This document shows positions 1-6,410 of a stretch of DNA of 20,157 bases, piece after piece. This stretch comes from an uncultured Clostridia bacterium. GTDB taxonomy: Bacteria; Bacillota; Clostridia; Christensenellales; UBA1242. The DNA lies in the NCBI GenBank assembly GCA_946610655.1, contig CAMOCH010000010.1, positions 1-20,157 on the forward strand, in the 5' to 3' direction. The notes under the pieces are model-generated. The model saw only the letters and a list, made by a program, of their open reading frames with translations, ran no database searches and was not told the DNA's origin. Position 1 is the stretch's first letter. The number at the start of each line of letters is the position of its first letter. The position numbers were made by a program, and so were the translations under genes.

Positions 1-38
1 CAATAAAAAATCCACACAGAGGTGTGGTTTTTTTATTG
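1..38. terminator. Palindromic bidirectional terminator, repeat-borne
   Basis: The arms are 17 bases long with a 4-base loop (AGAG) and one mismatch: CAATAAAAAATCCACAC against GTGTGGTTTTTTTATTG. There is a T-run after the GC stem on either strand. An identical copy lies at 231-268. The gene it would terminate on the + strand is upstream of the window. Confidence 0.75.
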
Positions 39-122
39 TGTAAAAAATATGTGCAACGAACCACCGACTTGCAAATTCTTATTTGGGGCATATCGATAGA
101 AATGCCCCTGTATGCGAAGCAT
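1..122. repeat. Structured direct repeat, copy 1 (possibly truncated by the window edge)
   Basis: This block matches 231-352 at an offset of 230 bases. I count 4 mismatches in 122 (at 56, 59, 81 and 83). It contains a palindromic terminator (1-38), a hairpin GGGGCAT/ATGCCCC (85-91 with 102-108) and a small ATGC-GAA-GCAT hairpin (112-122). In this copy CACCG+GCAAATTCTTAT (62-66 and 71-82) can pair with ATAAGAATTTGC+CGGTG (153-169), closing a branched structure that also encloses TGCCGAA/TTCGGCA (123-141). It is visibly richer in G+C than the flanking DNA. The family is not recognised. Confidence 0.85.
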
Positions 123-230
123 TGCCGAACTTGTTTCGGCATAAGGTGTAATATAAGAATTTGCCGGTGTGTAGCCGGGACTTAAGCCCGGCAAATACAC
201 TTGCGTGCATTGACGAGTCCACCTATTAAC
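123..230. other. Inter-copy segment with two GC-rich hairpins
   Basis: This segment lies between the two repeat copies and occurs once in the window. It holds hairpin TGCCGAA/TTCGGCA (123-129 with 135-141). It also holds GTGTA+GCCGGG (169-179) pairing with CCCGGC (187-192) and TACAC (196-200), with a 3-base bulge. It may belong to a 230-base repeat unit whose second copy is truncated. No gene is supported here. Confidence 0.55.
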
Positions 231-268
231 CAATAAAAAATCCACACAGAGGTGTGGTTTTTTTATTG
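231..268. terminator. Palindromic bidirectional terminator, second copy
   Basis: It is base-for-base the same palindrome as 1-38 and starts the second repeat copy. Confidence 0.75.
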
Positions 269-358
269 TGTAAAAAATATGTGCAGCGCACCACCGACTT
301 GCAAATTCTTGTCTGGGGCATATCGATAGAAATGCCCCTGTATGCGAAGCATCGGTGG
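231..358. repeat. Structured direct repeat, copy 2
   Basis: This is the second copy of the 1-122 repeat. Identity ends at 352, where the sequence switches to a different flank. The same internal hairpins are present (315-321 with 332-338, and 342-352). The closing stem differs from copy 1: here CCACCGA (291-297) pairs with TCGGTGG (352-358). The two copies therefore reach a closed fold by different partners, which suggests the fold matters more than the exact sequence. Confidence 0.85.
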
Positions 359-381
359 ATGTAATTTGTATAATTACTCAT

Positions 382-412
382 AAAAAAACCTCTCAAATTG
401 AGAGGTTTTTTT
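382..412 (-). terminator. Intrinsic terminator of the 414-890 gene
   Basis: Near-perfect palindrome with AAAAAAACCTCTCAA on one side and TTGAGAGGTTTTTTT on the other. It starts just past the stop codon of the leftward gene. The A/T tails would let it work on both strands. Confidence 0.85.
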
Positions 413-413
413 A

Positions 414-890
414 TTATTCATTGTTACCATATGCATTTGCAAAATCATCTGGATGATGTTTGTCTATGCAATCCATTAAATATTTGAAATATTCTTTTCT
501 AACTTTGTATTGGTCTTTAACGTTATCTATTTTTGCTGATTCTTCATTTTTTGCAGTTTCGTATTCTTTTTTTGCCCAAGCTTTTAAATGACGAGCAGCA
601 TTTTTGTCTTTTTCAATTTGGAATAATATCCATTTTTGAGATTGATCAGAAATATGTGGTGTTTCTCTATCTTCATAGTGATATATTTTAAATTCTTCAG
701 TCTTTATTGTTGCTTGAAGATAAACGTTTTGATTAAATGCATTAAGAAGTTCAATATCAACAAGTTCACCATTAAAAGAAGTGTCTGGATGAATTTCGCC
801 GCTGATATCAAGAATTTTGCCGGTTGGATTATAGCCTAAACCTTTTACAAATTCATTAACATATTGGGATTTAACAACATATTTTTCCAT
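414..890 (-). CDS. Hypothetical protein, 158 aa
   Basis: I do not recognise this protein. It is a soluble, highly charged sequence with no signal peptide or membrane segment. The N-terminal half (about residues 1-70) looks like mixed beta/alpha (for example GKILDISGEIHPDTSFNGELV). The C-terminal half is Lys/Glu-rich and probably helical (about 80-145). ATG at 890 is chosen because AGGAGG (897-902) lies 7-8 bases upstream; a TTG two codons earlier would sit almost on the ribosome site. The gene is a monocistronic leftward unit with its own TTGACA/TATAAT promoter (915-942) and terminator (382-412). It is divergent from the HD hydrolase. Base composition resembles its neighbours. That it is a real gene is well supported; its function is unknown. 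Confidence 0.8.
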   Translation of the reverse strand: MEKYVVKSQYVNEFVKGLGYNPTGKILDISGEIHPDTSFNGELVDIELLNAFNQNVYLQATIKTEEFKIYHYEDRETPHISDQSQKWILFQIEKDKNAARHLKAWAKKEYETAKNEESAKIDNVKDQYKVRKEYFKYLMDCIDKHHPDDFANAYGNNE

Positions 891-914
891 AGTCAAGTCC
901 TCCTATTTAAACAC

Positions 915-942
915 ATTATAACACAAAATTCATATTTGTCAA
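915..942 (-). promoter_or_regulatory. Promoter of the 414-890 gene
   Basis: On the minus strand there is TTGACA (942-937), a 16-base spacer and TATAAT (920-915). Both hexamers match consensus, and AGGAGG follows shortly after. Confidence 0.8.
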
Positions 943-952
943 TATTCTTTAT

Positions 953-980
953 TTGACAATTATTTTATCAGAATGATAAT
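953..980 (+). promoter_or_regulatory. Promoter of the HD hydrolase gene
   Basis: TTGACA (953-958), 16 bases, then GATAAT (975-980). It lies about 45 bases upstream of the ATG at 1027 and runs back to back with the divergent promoter at 915-942. The two -35 boxes are only 10 bases apart. Confidence 0.7.
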
Positions 981-1026
981 ATTTGAATGTAATTATAAAT
1001 AAAAAGTGCAAAAACGGAGCAAAAAT

Positions 1027-1668
1027 ATGGAAAGAGCAGAAAAAGTTTTGAAATTTTACACACTTTGCAACACGCTTAAAGATGTTGTTAGAACCGGCTG
1101 GAAAAACTGGAATGTGAAAAGAGAGCGAATTGAAAGCGTTGCAGAACATGTTTATGGTGTTCAAATGCTAGCTTTTGGTATATACTCAGAATATAAAGAA
1201 GAGTATAAAGATTTAGACTTTGAAAAAGTTATAATGATGCTGGCCATTCATGAACTTGAAGAGACTGTTATTGGAGACTTTACTTTTTATCAAATAACAA
1301 AAGAAGAAAAAAACGCAAAAGGTCATGCAGCCGTTGCAAAAATATTGAAAGATTTGGCAAATTATTATATTAAAGAAATTATTGAAGAATTTGATGCAAG
1401 ACAAACAAATGAAGCAAAATTTGCATATTTTTGCGACAAACTTGAGTGCGATGTTCAATGCAAACTTTATGATGAACAAAAGTGTGTTGATGTGAACTTT
1501 CAAACAAACAACATAAGAGCAAGAGAACCAAAAGTTGCAAAACTTATTGATGAAGGGGCCTCTTGGTCTTACATGTGGATGACTTTTGGACAAGAAAGAT
1601 ATAATTATGACAAGCCATTTTTGGAAATTTCAAACTTTGCAAAAGATAATAAAATATTGAATAAATAA
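1027..1668 (+). CDS. HD-domain phosphohydrolase (YfbR/HD_3-like, probable 5'-deoxynucleotidase)
   Basis: This is a 213-aa cytoplasmic protein of the HD metal-dependent phosphohydrolase superfamily. The N-terminal RTGW (residues 22-25) followed by ESVAEHVYGVQML (36-48) is the usual entry to this family. H41 is the first metal ligand. The motif at 75-76 is HE rather than the canonical HD (HELEETVIGD), and the late Asp is probably D137 (CDKLECD). Characterised members remove phosphate from dNMPs; the actual substrate here is inferred only. ATG at 1027 is preferred over GTG at 1006 because GGAG (1016-1019) is correctly spaced for it. The gene stands alone and shares its terminator with the convergent ATPase gene. 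Confidence 0.8.
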   Translation: MERAEKVLKFYTLCNTLKDVVRTGWKNWNVKRERIESVAEHVYGVQMLAFGIYSEYKEEYKDLDFEKVIMMLAIHELEETVIGDFTFYQITKEEKNAKGHAAVAKILKDLANYYIKEIIEEFDARQTNEAKFAYFCDKLECDVQCKLYDEQKCVDVNFQTNNIRAREPKVAKLIDEGASWSYMWMTFGQERYNYDKPFLEISNFAKDNKILNK

Positions 1669-1693
1669 AAGTGGGAAAGTTCCCACTTTTTTA
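1667..1693. terminator. Bidirectional terminator between HD hydrolase and Ca2+ ATPase
   Basis: AAAAGTGGGAA (1667-1677) pairs with TTCCCACTTTT (1680-1690) around a 2-base gap, with T-runs on both strands. It overlaps the end of both convergent genes, so it serves both. Confidence 0.85.
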
Positions 1694-4303
1694 TGTAAAG
1701 GTTTTTACCTTTGTTTTTATTTTTGCTTTTTTCTTTGCCTTTATTGGGTGGTTGATAATAAATTTGCATAGTTCAGTTAATGGAATTATTGATATGCTGC
1801 AAAGAATAACGGTGAGCCACTGTATTGCTGAAAGTGGCGAAATGCCAAATGCATATTGAAGTGGAGCAATGGTGCTTATAAGAAGTATTAGTGCAAACAA
1901 AACTATAAAACTGATATTAAATGTTTTATTGTTTAATATGTTAACTTTTGTTAAACTCCTTGTTGTTTTGCAGTTGATCGAGTGGATAATTTGCATGATG
2001 CAAATTGTAATAAACACCATGGTGCTGGCAATTTGATTGTCAAATAAATTCAAGGAAATTGTAAACATTATTACGACTAAAAATGTTTGTGTGAAGCCTT
2101 GCAAAAGAATGTGCCAACCAATTCCTGAAAATATTGTTGATTTTGGATTTCTTGGTGGTTTTTCCATGATATTTGATTCAGATTTTTCAAGCCCTAGGGC
2201 AAATGCTGGTAAACTATCTGTTACAAGATTTATAAATAGTATTTGACTTGGCAGTAAAAATGTTGCACCTGGCATGATTATTGATGTTACAAAAATGCCC
2301 AAAACTTCAACAATGTTTGTCGATAGCAAAAATAATAGCACTTTTTGAATATTTGAAAAGATTGTTCTGCCTTGCTCAATTGCCATAACAATTGTGGAGT
2401 AGTCGTCGGTTGAAATAATAAGGTCACTTGCGCTTTTTGTAATATCTTTGCCACTCCCCATGCAAACACCAATGTCGGCAAGCTTAACGCTTGGCGCATC
2501 GTTGATGCCATCGCCAGTAAACCCAACAATATGGCCGGATCTTTTAAGTAGTTTTACAATTCTTGTTTTATGTTCGGGAGAAACCCTTGCAAACACGCTG
2601 AATTGTTTTATAACTTTTTTTAAGTCTTTATCACTCATTGAAGAAATGTCTTGCCCTGTGATAACTTCTTTTTCTGTTTTTGCAATACCAAGTTCTTTTG
2701 CGATTGCAAAAGCAGTAACGGGATGGTCTCCGGTTATCATAATTGGTTTAAGTCCTGCATGTTTGCATTTTTCTATTGAAATTTTAACTTCTTCTCTTGG
2801 TGGGTCAATAATACCAACCAACCCCAAAAATATTAAATTATTTTCTTCAAAATTGTCTGCTGGCTTGTATGCAACTGCGATAATTCTTTCGCCTTTTTCA
2901 GCCATTTTATCGTGCAGAGTGTTGATTTTGCGAATTTTATCATAGTTGATTGGTTCAATATATCCATTATTATCGCAAAAACTGCAATTTTTGATAATAT
3001 AATCCAGTGCACCCTTGCAAAACATGATATTTTTGTCGTCAACTTTGTTAACAGTGGTCATTATTTTTCTGGTGCTGTCAAAAGGTATTTCATGAATTCT
3101 AGGGTATTTTGTGTTTTGATTTAAATCATAATATTTTTGCGCAAAATTGATTAAACTTGTTTCGGTTGCGTCGCCCAAAATATCATTATTTGAAAAAGTT
3201 GCGTTGTTACATAAGCTGATTGCTTTAAAGAGTAAAGACAAATCTAGGTTATTAAAATTTGAATATATTTGCCCAGAAATTGCAACGTGCTTAACTTGCA
3301 TTTTGTTTTGCGTAAGCGTTCCTGTTTTGTCTGTTGCAATGCAGGTGCAACTGCCAAGTGTTTCAACGCTTGAAAGTGTTTTAACAATGGCACCGTGTTT
3401 TGCTAGTTTTTCAACTCCAAGAGCCATAATAATGGTGATTACTGCAGGCAAACTTTCGGGAATGGCTGCAACGGCAAGTGCTATTGATGTTAAAAATGCT
3501 TGCAAAAAATTGAATTCACGGTTGAATATAAGTTGTGTTAAAAACACAATTGCCACAACAATCAAAACGCCATATGTGATAACCTTTCCAATTCTTTCCA
3601 TGTTCTTTTCAAGTGGTGTTTTTGATTGCTTTTCTTGAAGAAGATTTGAAATCTTGCCCATTTGCGTGTTTTTGCCAACGGCAACAACAACTCCTTTGCC
3701 ACTTCCGTAGGTTATGTTTGTTCCACTAAAAACAAAGTTATGTTTTTCAGCAAGTGGGGTAGATTCATCACTAAGTTTTGTGTGGGTTTTGAACACAGCT
3801 TGACTTTCTCCAGTGAGAGAACTTTCGTCAGCTTTTAAGTTATTTGATTCAAACAGCTGAATGTCGGCAGGAACGCCGTCACCACTGGAGAGCAAAACAA
3901 CATCACCAACAACAATCTCGGAAGAAAAAATTTCTTCTGCTTTGCCATTTCTTATAACTTTTGTTTTTGGACTTGCTAATTTTTTTAAACTTTCAAGAGC
4001 AACTTCGGCTTTGTTTTCTTGAATAACTCCAATGATTGAATTTGCAATAACAATAACAAAAATGAGTGCTCCTTCAAAAATGTCTCCATAGTTTTTTGTT
4101 GCAATGCTGATTATGGTTGAAACAATGGCCGAGATTATTAAAATGATTGTCATCAAATTTGTAAATTGTTTGACAAGTTTTTTAAAGAAACCATCTTTTT
4201 TATGTTCTGTTAATTGATTTATTCCATATTTTTTATTTTCTTCAACTTGCTTTAAAGATAGTCCGTTTTTTGAAGTGTTATATTTTTTAAATAATTCGTC
4301 CAT
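1691..4303 (-). CDS. Cation-transporting P-type ATPase, Ca2+ type (IIA)
   Basis: This 870-aa membrane pump uses ATP to move cations, most likely Ca2+, out of the cell. The full set of P-type motifs is present. These are the N-terminal cation-ATPase domain (about 1-70), TGES (164-167), the phosphorylation site DKTGTLT (D325), TGDHP (524-528) and TGDGINDAP (596-604). The transport-site residues fit type IIA calcium pumps: PESLP in M4 (282-286, E283), E666 in M5 (STNIVEV) and NLVTD in M6 (N692, D696). M4 has Ser where PEGLP is usual. The C-terminus is a Lys-rich cytoplasmic tail (853-867). ATG at 4303 has AAGGA about 6 bases upstream; an upstream in-frame ATG at 4321 has none. It is monocistronic, and only a weak -10 (TATTAT) is seen upstream. 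Confidence 0.93.
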   Translation of the reverse strand: MDELFKKYNTSKNGLSLKQVEENKKYGINQLTEHKKDGFFKKLVKQFTNLMTIILIISAIVSTIISIATKNYGDIFEGALIFVIVIANSIIGVIQENKAEVALESLKKLASPKTKVIRNGKAEEIFSSEIVVGDVVLLSSGDGVPADIQLFESNNLKADESSLTGESQAVFKTHTKLSDESTPLAEKHNFVFSGTNITYGSGKGVVVAVGKNTQMGKISNLLQEKQSKTPLEKNMERIGKVITYGVLIVVAIVFLTQLIFNREFNFLQAFLTSIALAVAAIPESLPAVITIIMALGVEKLAKHGAIVKTLSSVETLGSCTCIATDKTGTLTQNKMQVKHVAISGQIYSNFNNLDLSLLFKAISLCNNATFSNNDILGDATETSLINFAQKYYDLNQNTKYPRIHEIPFDSTRKIMTTVNKVDDKNIMFCKGALDYIIKNCSFCDNNGYIEPINYDKIRKINTLHDKMAEKGERIIAVAYKPADNFEENNLIFLGLVGIIDPPREEVKISIEKCKHAGLKPIMITGDHPVTAFAIAKELGIAKTEKEVITGQDISSMSDKDLKKVIKQFSVFARVSPEHKTRIVKLLKRSGHIVGFTGDGINDAPSVKLADIGVCMGSGKDITKSASDLIISTDDYSTIVMAIEQGRTIFSNIQKVLLFLLSTNIVEVLGIFVTSIIMPGATFLLPSQILFINLVTDSLPAFALGLEKSESNIMEKPPRNPKSTIFSGIGWHILLQGFTQTFLVVIMFTISLNLFDNQIASTMVFITICIMQIIHSINCKTTRSLTKVNILNNKTFNISFIVLFALILLISTIAPLQYAFGISPLSAIQWLTVILCSISIIPLTELCKFIINHPIKAKKKAKIKTKVKTFT

Positions 4304-4391
4304 AAAAAATCCTTTTTGCATTTTGTATAATATATGAATGGCATTTTTTGTTTAGAATTTGTTTTGGATAAAATAAAATATTTCATTTATG

Positions 4392-4420
4392 TTGACAAAC
4401 TTAACATTTTGGAATATAAT
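4392..4420 (+). promoter_or_regulatory. Consensus promoter of the lysS leader
   Basis: TTGACA (4392-4397), exactly 17 bases, then TATAAT (4415-4420): perfect sigma-A consensus with optimal spacing. Transcription should start near 4427, leaving about 150 bases of leader before lysS. So strong a promoter fits a gene controlled after initiation. Confidence 0.88.
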
Positions 4421-4448
4421 TTGCTTATTAATTTTTTGGAGATAAAAA

Positions 4449-4490
4449 ATGATAATTAAAGCAAAAAAATCAAAAAAACGTTGCGACTAA
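4449..4490 (+). CDS. Lysine-rich leader peptide of lysS (13 aa)
   Basis: ATG at 4449 is preceded by GGAG (4438-4441) at 7 bases, and the frame ends with TAA at 4488-4490. The peptide is MIIKAKKSKKRCD, with five Lys in 13, all AAA, four of them clustered as KK-S-KK (codons 6-7 and 9-10). It lies between a consensus promoter and an intrinsic terminator, directly upstream of lysyl-tRNA synthetase. AAA-rich frames are common by chance in A/T-rich DNA. The evidence is the combination of ribosome site, position and the pairing of the Lys codons with downstream RNA. The inferred role is to sense charged tRNA-Lys. Confidence 0.72.
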   Translation: MIIKAKKSKKRCD

Positions 4491-4558
4491 ATATGTTTGG
4501 TTGATTTTTTGTTTTAGAGAAAAATAAAACTCAAAGTTAGCCAGCTTTGAGTTTTTTT
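4464..4558 (+). promoter_or_regulatory. Putative lysine-responsive transcription attenuator
   Basis: Three alternative pairings are visible. (1:2) The Lys codons AAAAAATCAA (4464-4473) pair perfectly with TTGATTTTTT (4501-4510). Past a 2x2 internal loop, 4476-4481 continue with 4493-4498; the leader stop codon is in the loop. (2:3) TTGATTTT (4501-4508) can instead pair with AAAA-C-TCAA (4526-4534, one bulged C). (3:4) The terminator occupies 4526-4555. Expected behaviour: a ribosome stalled on Lys codons covers segment 1, frees segment 2 to hold segment 3, and lysS is transcribed. With ample Lys-tRNA, 3:4 forms and transcription stops. The pairings are read from the sequence; the mechanism is inferred. 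Confidence 0.65.
4526..4558 (+). terminator. Attenuator terminator upstream of lysS
   Basis: AAAACTCAAAG (4526-4536) pairs with CTTTGAGTTTT (4545-4555) around an 8-base loop, and the T-run reaches 4558. It ends seven bases before the lysS ribosome site AAGGAG (4565-4570). There is no gene between it and the promoter except the leader peptide, so it cannot be an ordinary end-of-gene terminator. Confidence 0.85.
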
Positions 4559-4577
4559 AAAAAAAAGGAGAATATTT

Positions 4578-6137
4578 ATGAACTGGGCAGAAGAAATTGC
4601 ACAAAAAATTGTTAAAGAAAGACCAAATCTTGATGTTTACACCGTTGCATCTGGTGTTAGTCCATCAGGTTTTGTTCACATTGGAAATTTTAGAGAGATA
4701 GTAACGCCATATATGGTTGCAAAAAGTTTAAAGCAAATGGGTAAAAATGTTCGCTTTATTTTAAGCCTCGATAACTTTGACCGTTTTCGTAAAGTTCCTG
4801 GTGGAATTCCTGCAGAATGGGCACAATATATTGGTATGCCATATGTTGACATTCCTAGCCCTTTTAGCAAAGGTGAAAGCTATGGAGAATATTTTCAAAA
4901 ACGTTTTTTGAATGAAATAAAAACAATGGGAATTGTTCCAGAAGTTATAGAGCAATGCAAAGAATATAGAAGTGGAAGATATGCCGATAAAATTAAACTT
5001 GCAATGGATAAACGTAAACAAGTTTTTGATATTATTGACAGCTTTAGAACACAAGATGCTGAAGAGGGAGAAAGAGATGCATTTTATCCTATTAGCATTT
5101 ATTGTGACAAGTGCGATAAAGACGACACGAAAATTTTAAGTTATGATGAAAAAACTGGAGATATTGAATATTCTTGTGCTTGTGGACATAAACAAACAAT
5201 TAATATTTCTTCTGCAAGAAACATCAAACTTCAATGGAAAGTTGACTGGCCAATGCGTTGGCAAGCTGAAAATGTTGTTTATGAAACAGGTGGAATGGAT
5301 CATAGTACACTCAACGGAAGTCATGACGTTGCCGAAAAAGTTTCAAGAGAAATTTTTGGTTATGAACCACCAATCTATAATGCATATAACTTTATTGGCA
5401 TTAAAGGTGGCGGAGCAAAAATGAGCTCATCAAAAGGTAATGTCCTTACTCTTACAGACCTTTTGCAAGTTTATGACCCAAACATTATTAAATGGTTCTA
5501 TGGCAAATATATGCCAATGCAAGCATTTAACATTTCTCTTGATAATGATGTTGTTAGATATTATAGTGAATTTGATCGTTGGGTTAAAAAATATTTTGAT
5601 GGAACAATTGATGAACTTAACAAAAGTATTTTGAATTTGACAGATGTTAAAGAAGATTATCAAGAATATCCAAACTTTAGCTATCTTGCAACATTCTTGC
5701 CAATTGTTAACTTTGATGAAAAACTTCTTGCAAGCATTTTAAAGAAAGAAGGTATTGACACAACAACTCAAAAATATGCCGAAAGACTTGAAAGAGCAAA
5801 ACATTGGGTTGAAAATTATGGCTCAGAATATCAAGTTAATCTTCTTGAAAATAAAAATGAAGAATTTTATCAAACACTCTCAAGCGCAGAAAAAGTTTGG
5901 GTTAAGAAAACTCTTGATATTGTTAATACAACTTATGACAGCGTTGATGAACTTCAAACAGCTCTTTATGCAGTTGTTAAAACTGGTGAAGAAGATGAAG
6001 CAACTCTTAAAGCAACTCAAAAAAGATATTTCCAAATTGTTTATAATCTTGTTTTGGGTGAAAATAAAGGGCCAAAACTTGGCATCTTTTTGATGGCAGC
6101 ACCAAAAGAAGCATTGAATAAGTTGCTTAAATTTTAG
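4578..6137 (+). CDS. lysS: Class I lysyl-tRNA synthetase
   Basis: This 519-aa cytoplasmic enzyme charges tRNA-Lys with lysine. It is the class I form, unrelated to the class II LysRS (about 500 aa) of most bacteria. Class I signatures are HIGN (34-37, in ASGVSPSGFVHIGNFREI) and KMSSSKGN (281-288). GGMDHSTLNGSHD (238-250) and VDWPMRWQ (222-229) are typical of class I LysRS and rule out close relatives such as CysRS or GluRS. A probable zinc site is C176/C179 with C200/C202. The C-terminal half is the helical anticodon-binding region. ATG at 4578 has AAGGAG at 7 bases. It is the only gene behind the lysine-rich leader and ends before a terminator at 6184-6230. The symbol lysK is also used for this class. 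Confidence 0.95.
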   Translation: MNWAEEIAQKIVKERPNLDVYTVASGVSPSGFVHIGNFREIVTPYMVAKSLKQMGKNVRFILSLDNFDRFRKVPGGIPAEWAQYIGMPYVDIPSPFSKGESYGEYFQKRFLNEIKTMGIVPEVIEQCKEYRSGRYADKIKLAMDKRKQVFDIIDSFRTQDAEEGERDAFYPISIYCDKCDKDDTKILSYDEKTGDIEYSCACGHKQTINISSARNIKLQWKVDWPMRWQAENVVYETGGMDHSTLNGSHDVAEKVSREIFGYEPPIYNAYNFIGIKGGGAKMSSSKGNVLTLTDLLQVYDPNIIKWFYGKYMPMQAFNISLDNDVVRYYSEFDRWVKKYFDGTIDELNKSILNLTDVKEDYQEYPNFSYLATFLPIVNFDEKLLASILKKEGIDTTTQKYAERLERAKHWVENYGSEYQVNLLENKNEEFYQTLSSAEKVWVKKTLDIVNTTYDSVDELQTALYAVVKTGEEDEATLKATQKRYFQIVYNLVLGENKGPKLGIFLMAAPKEALNKLLKF

Positions 6138-6183
6138 TCAAATTTCGCAAAAATTAAAAAAATTTAAATAACAAAAAAATAAG

Positions 6184-6230
6184 AAAAACACCTCATTTGT
6201 ATATTTTATAAACATTTGGGGTGTTTTTTA
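6184..6230 (+). terminator. Terminator of lysS
   Basis: AAAAACACCTCA (6184-6195) pairs with TGGGGTGTTTTT (6217-6228) with one G-T pair, followed by more T. The A/T-rich loop is about 21 bases. It lies 46 bases after the lysS stop. Confidence 0.8.
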
Positions 6231-6316
6231 TTTTTATTGTTGATATAAAGTATAACCAAATTAAAAAATCAAGCACTTTTTTTAATAAATTATAAATTTG
6301 TACAAATTGCACAAAA

Positions 6317-6365
6317 AATCAAAATATTGTGTTTTTATTGTTGACTGTGGCACAACATATGGTAT
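6317..6365 (+). promoter_or_regulatory. Two candidate NrdR boxes upstream of nrdD
   Basis: Against the NrdR consensus acaCwAtATaTwGtgt I count 13/16 matches at 6317-6332 (AATCAAAATATTGTGT). I count 12/16 at 6350-6365 (GCACAACATATGGTAT). Their centres are 33 bases apart, about three helical turns, close to the 31-32 usual for tandem NrdR boxes. The first lies just before the -35 and the second covers the spacer and -10. NrdR represses ribonucleotide reductase operons when dATP is high. Another possible operator here is ACAACATA (6352-6359) / TATGTTGT (6374-6381). Confidence 0.5.
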
Positions 6366-6368
6366 ATT
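6341..6368 (+). promoter_or_regulatory. Promoter of nrdD
   Basis: TTGACT (6341-6346), 16 bases, then TATATT (6363-6368), about 40 bases before the nrdD start. It is overlapped by the second candidate NrdR box. Confidence 0.7.
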
Positions 6369-6410
6369 ATGACTATGTTGTTAAAAACGAGCACTTAGGA
6401 GGACGGATTT

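Noticed and set aside
33..245. A 70-residue minus-strand reading frame across the first repeat
   Set aside because: It starts at a non-ATG position inside the repeat terminator region, lacks a ribosome site, and runs through several strong hairpins and a terminator. The nucleotide structure explains the conservation better. If the frame proves intact in many copies, it should be reconsidered.
1..358. CRISPR array or tRNA in the repeat region
   Set aside because: There are only two copies, with a 122-base unit and no regular spacers. No cloverleaf with T-loop and CCA-end arrangement can be drawn from the hairpins.
2448..2945. 165-residue plus-strand frame within the ATPase gene
   Set aside because: It is antisense to the motif-rich part of the P-type ATPase, with no ribosome site or recognisable protein features.
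4421..4577. T-box or lysine riboswitch upstream of lysS
   Set aside because: The leader is only about 150 bases, lacks the T-box core (AGGGTGGNACCGCG-type) and specifier-loop architecture, and is too short for an L-box.
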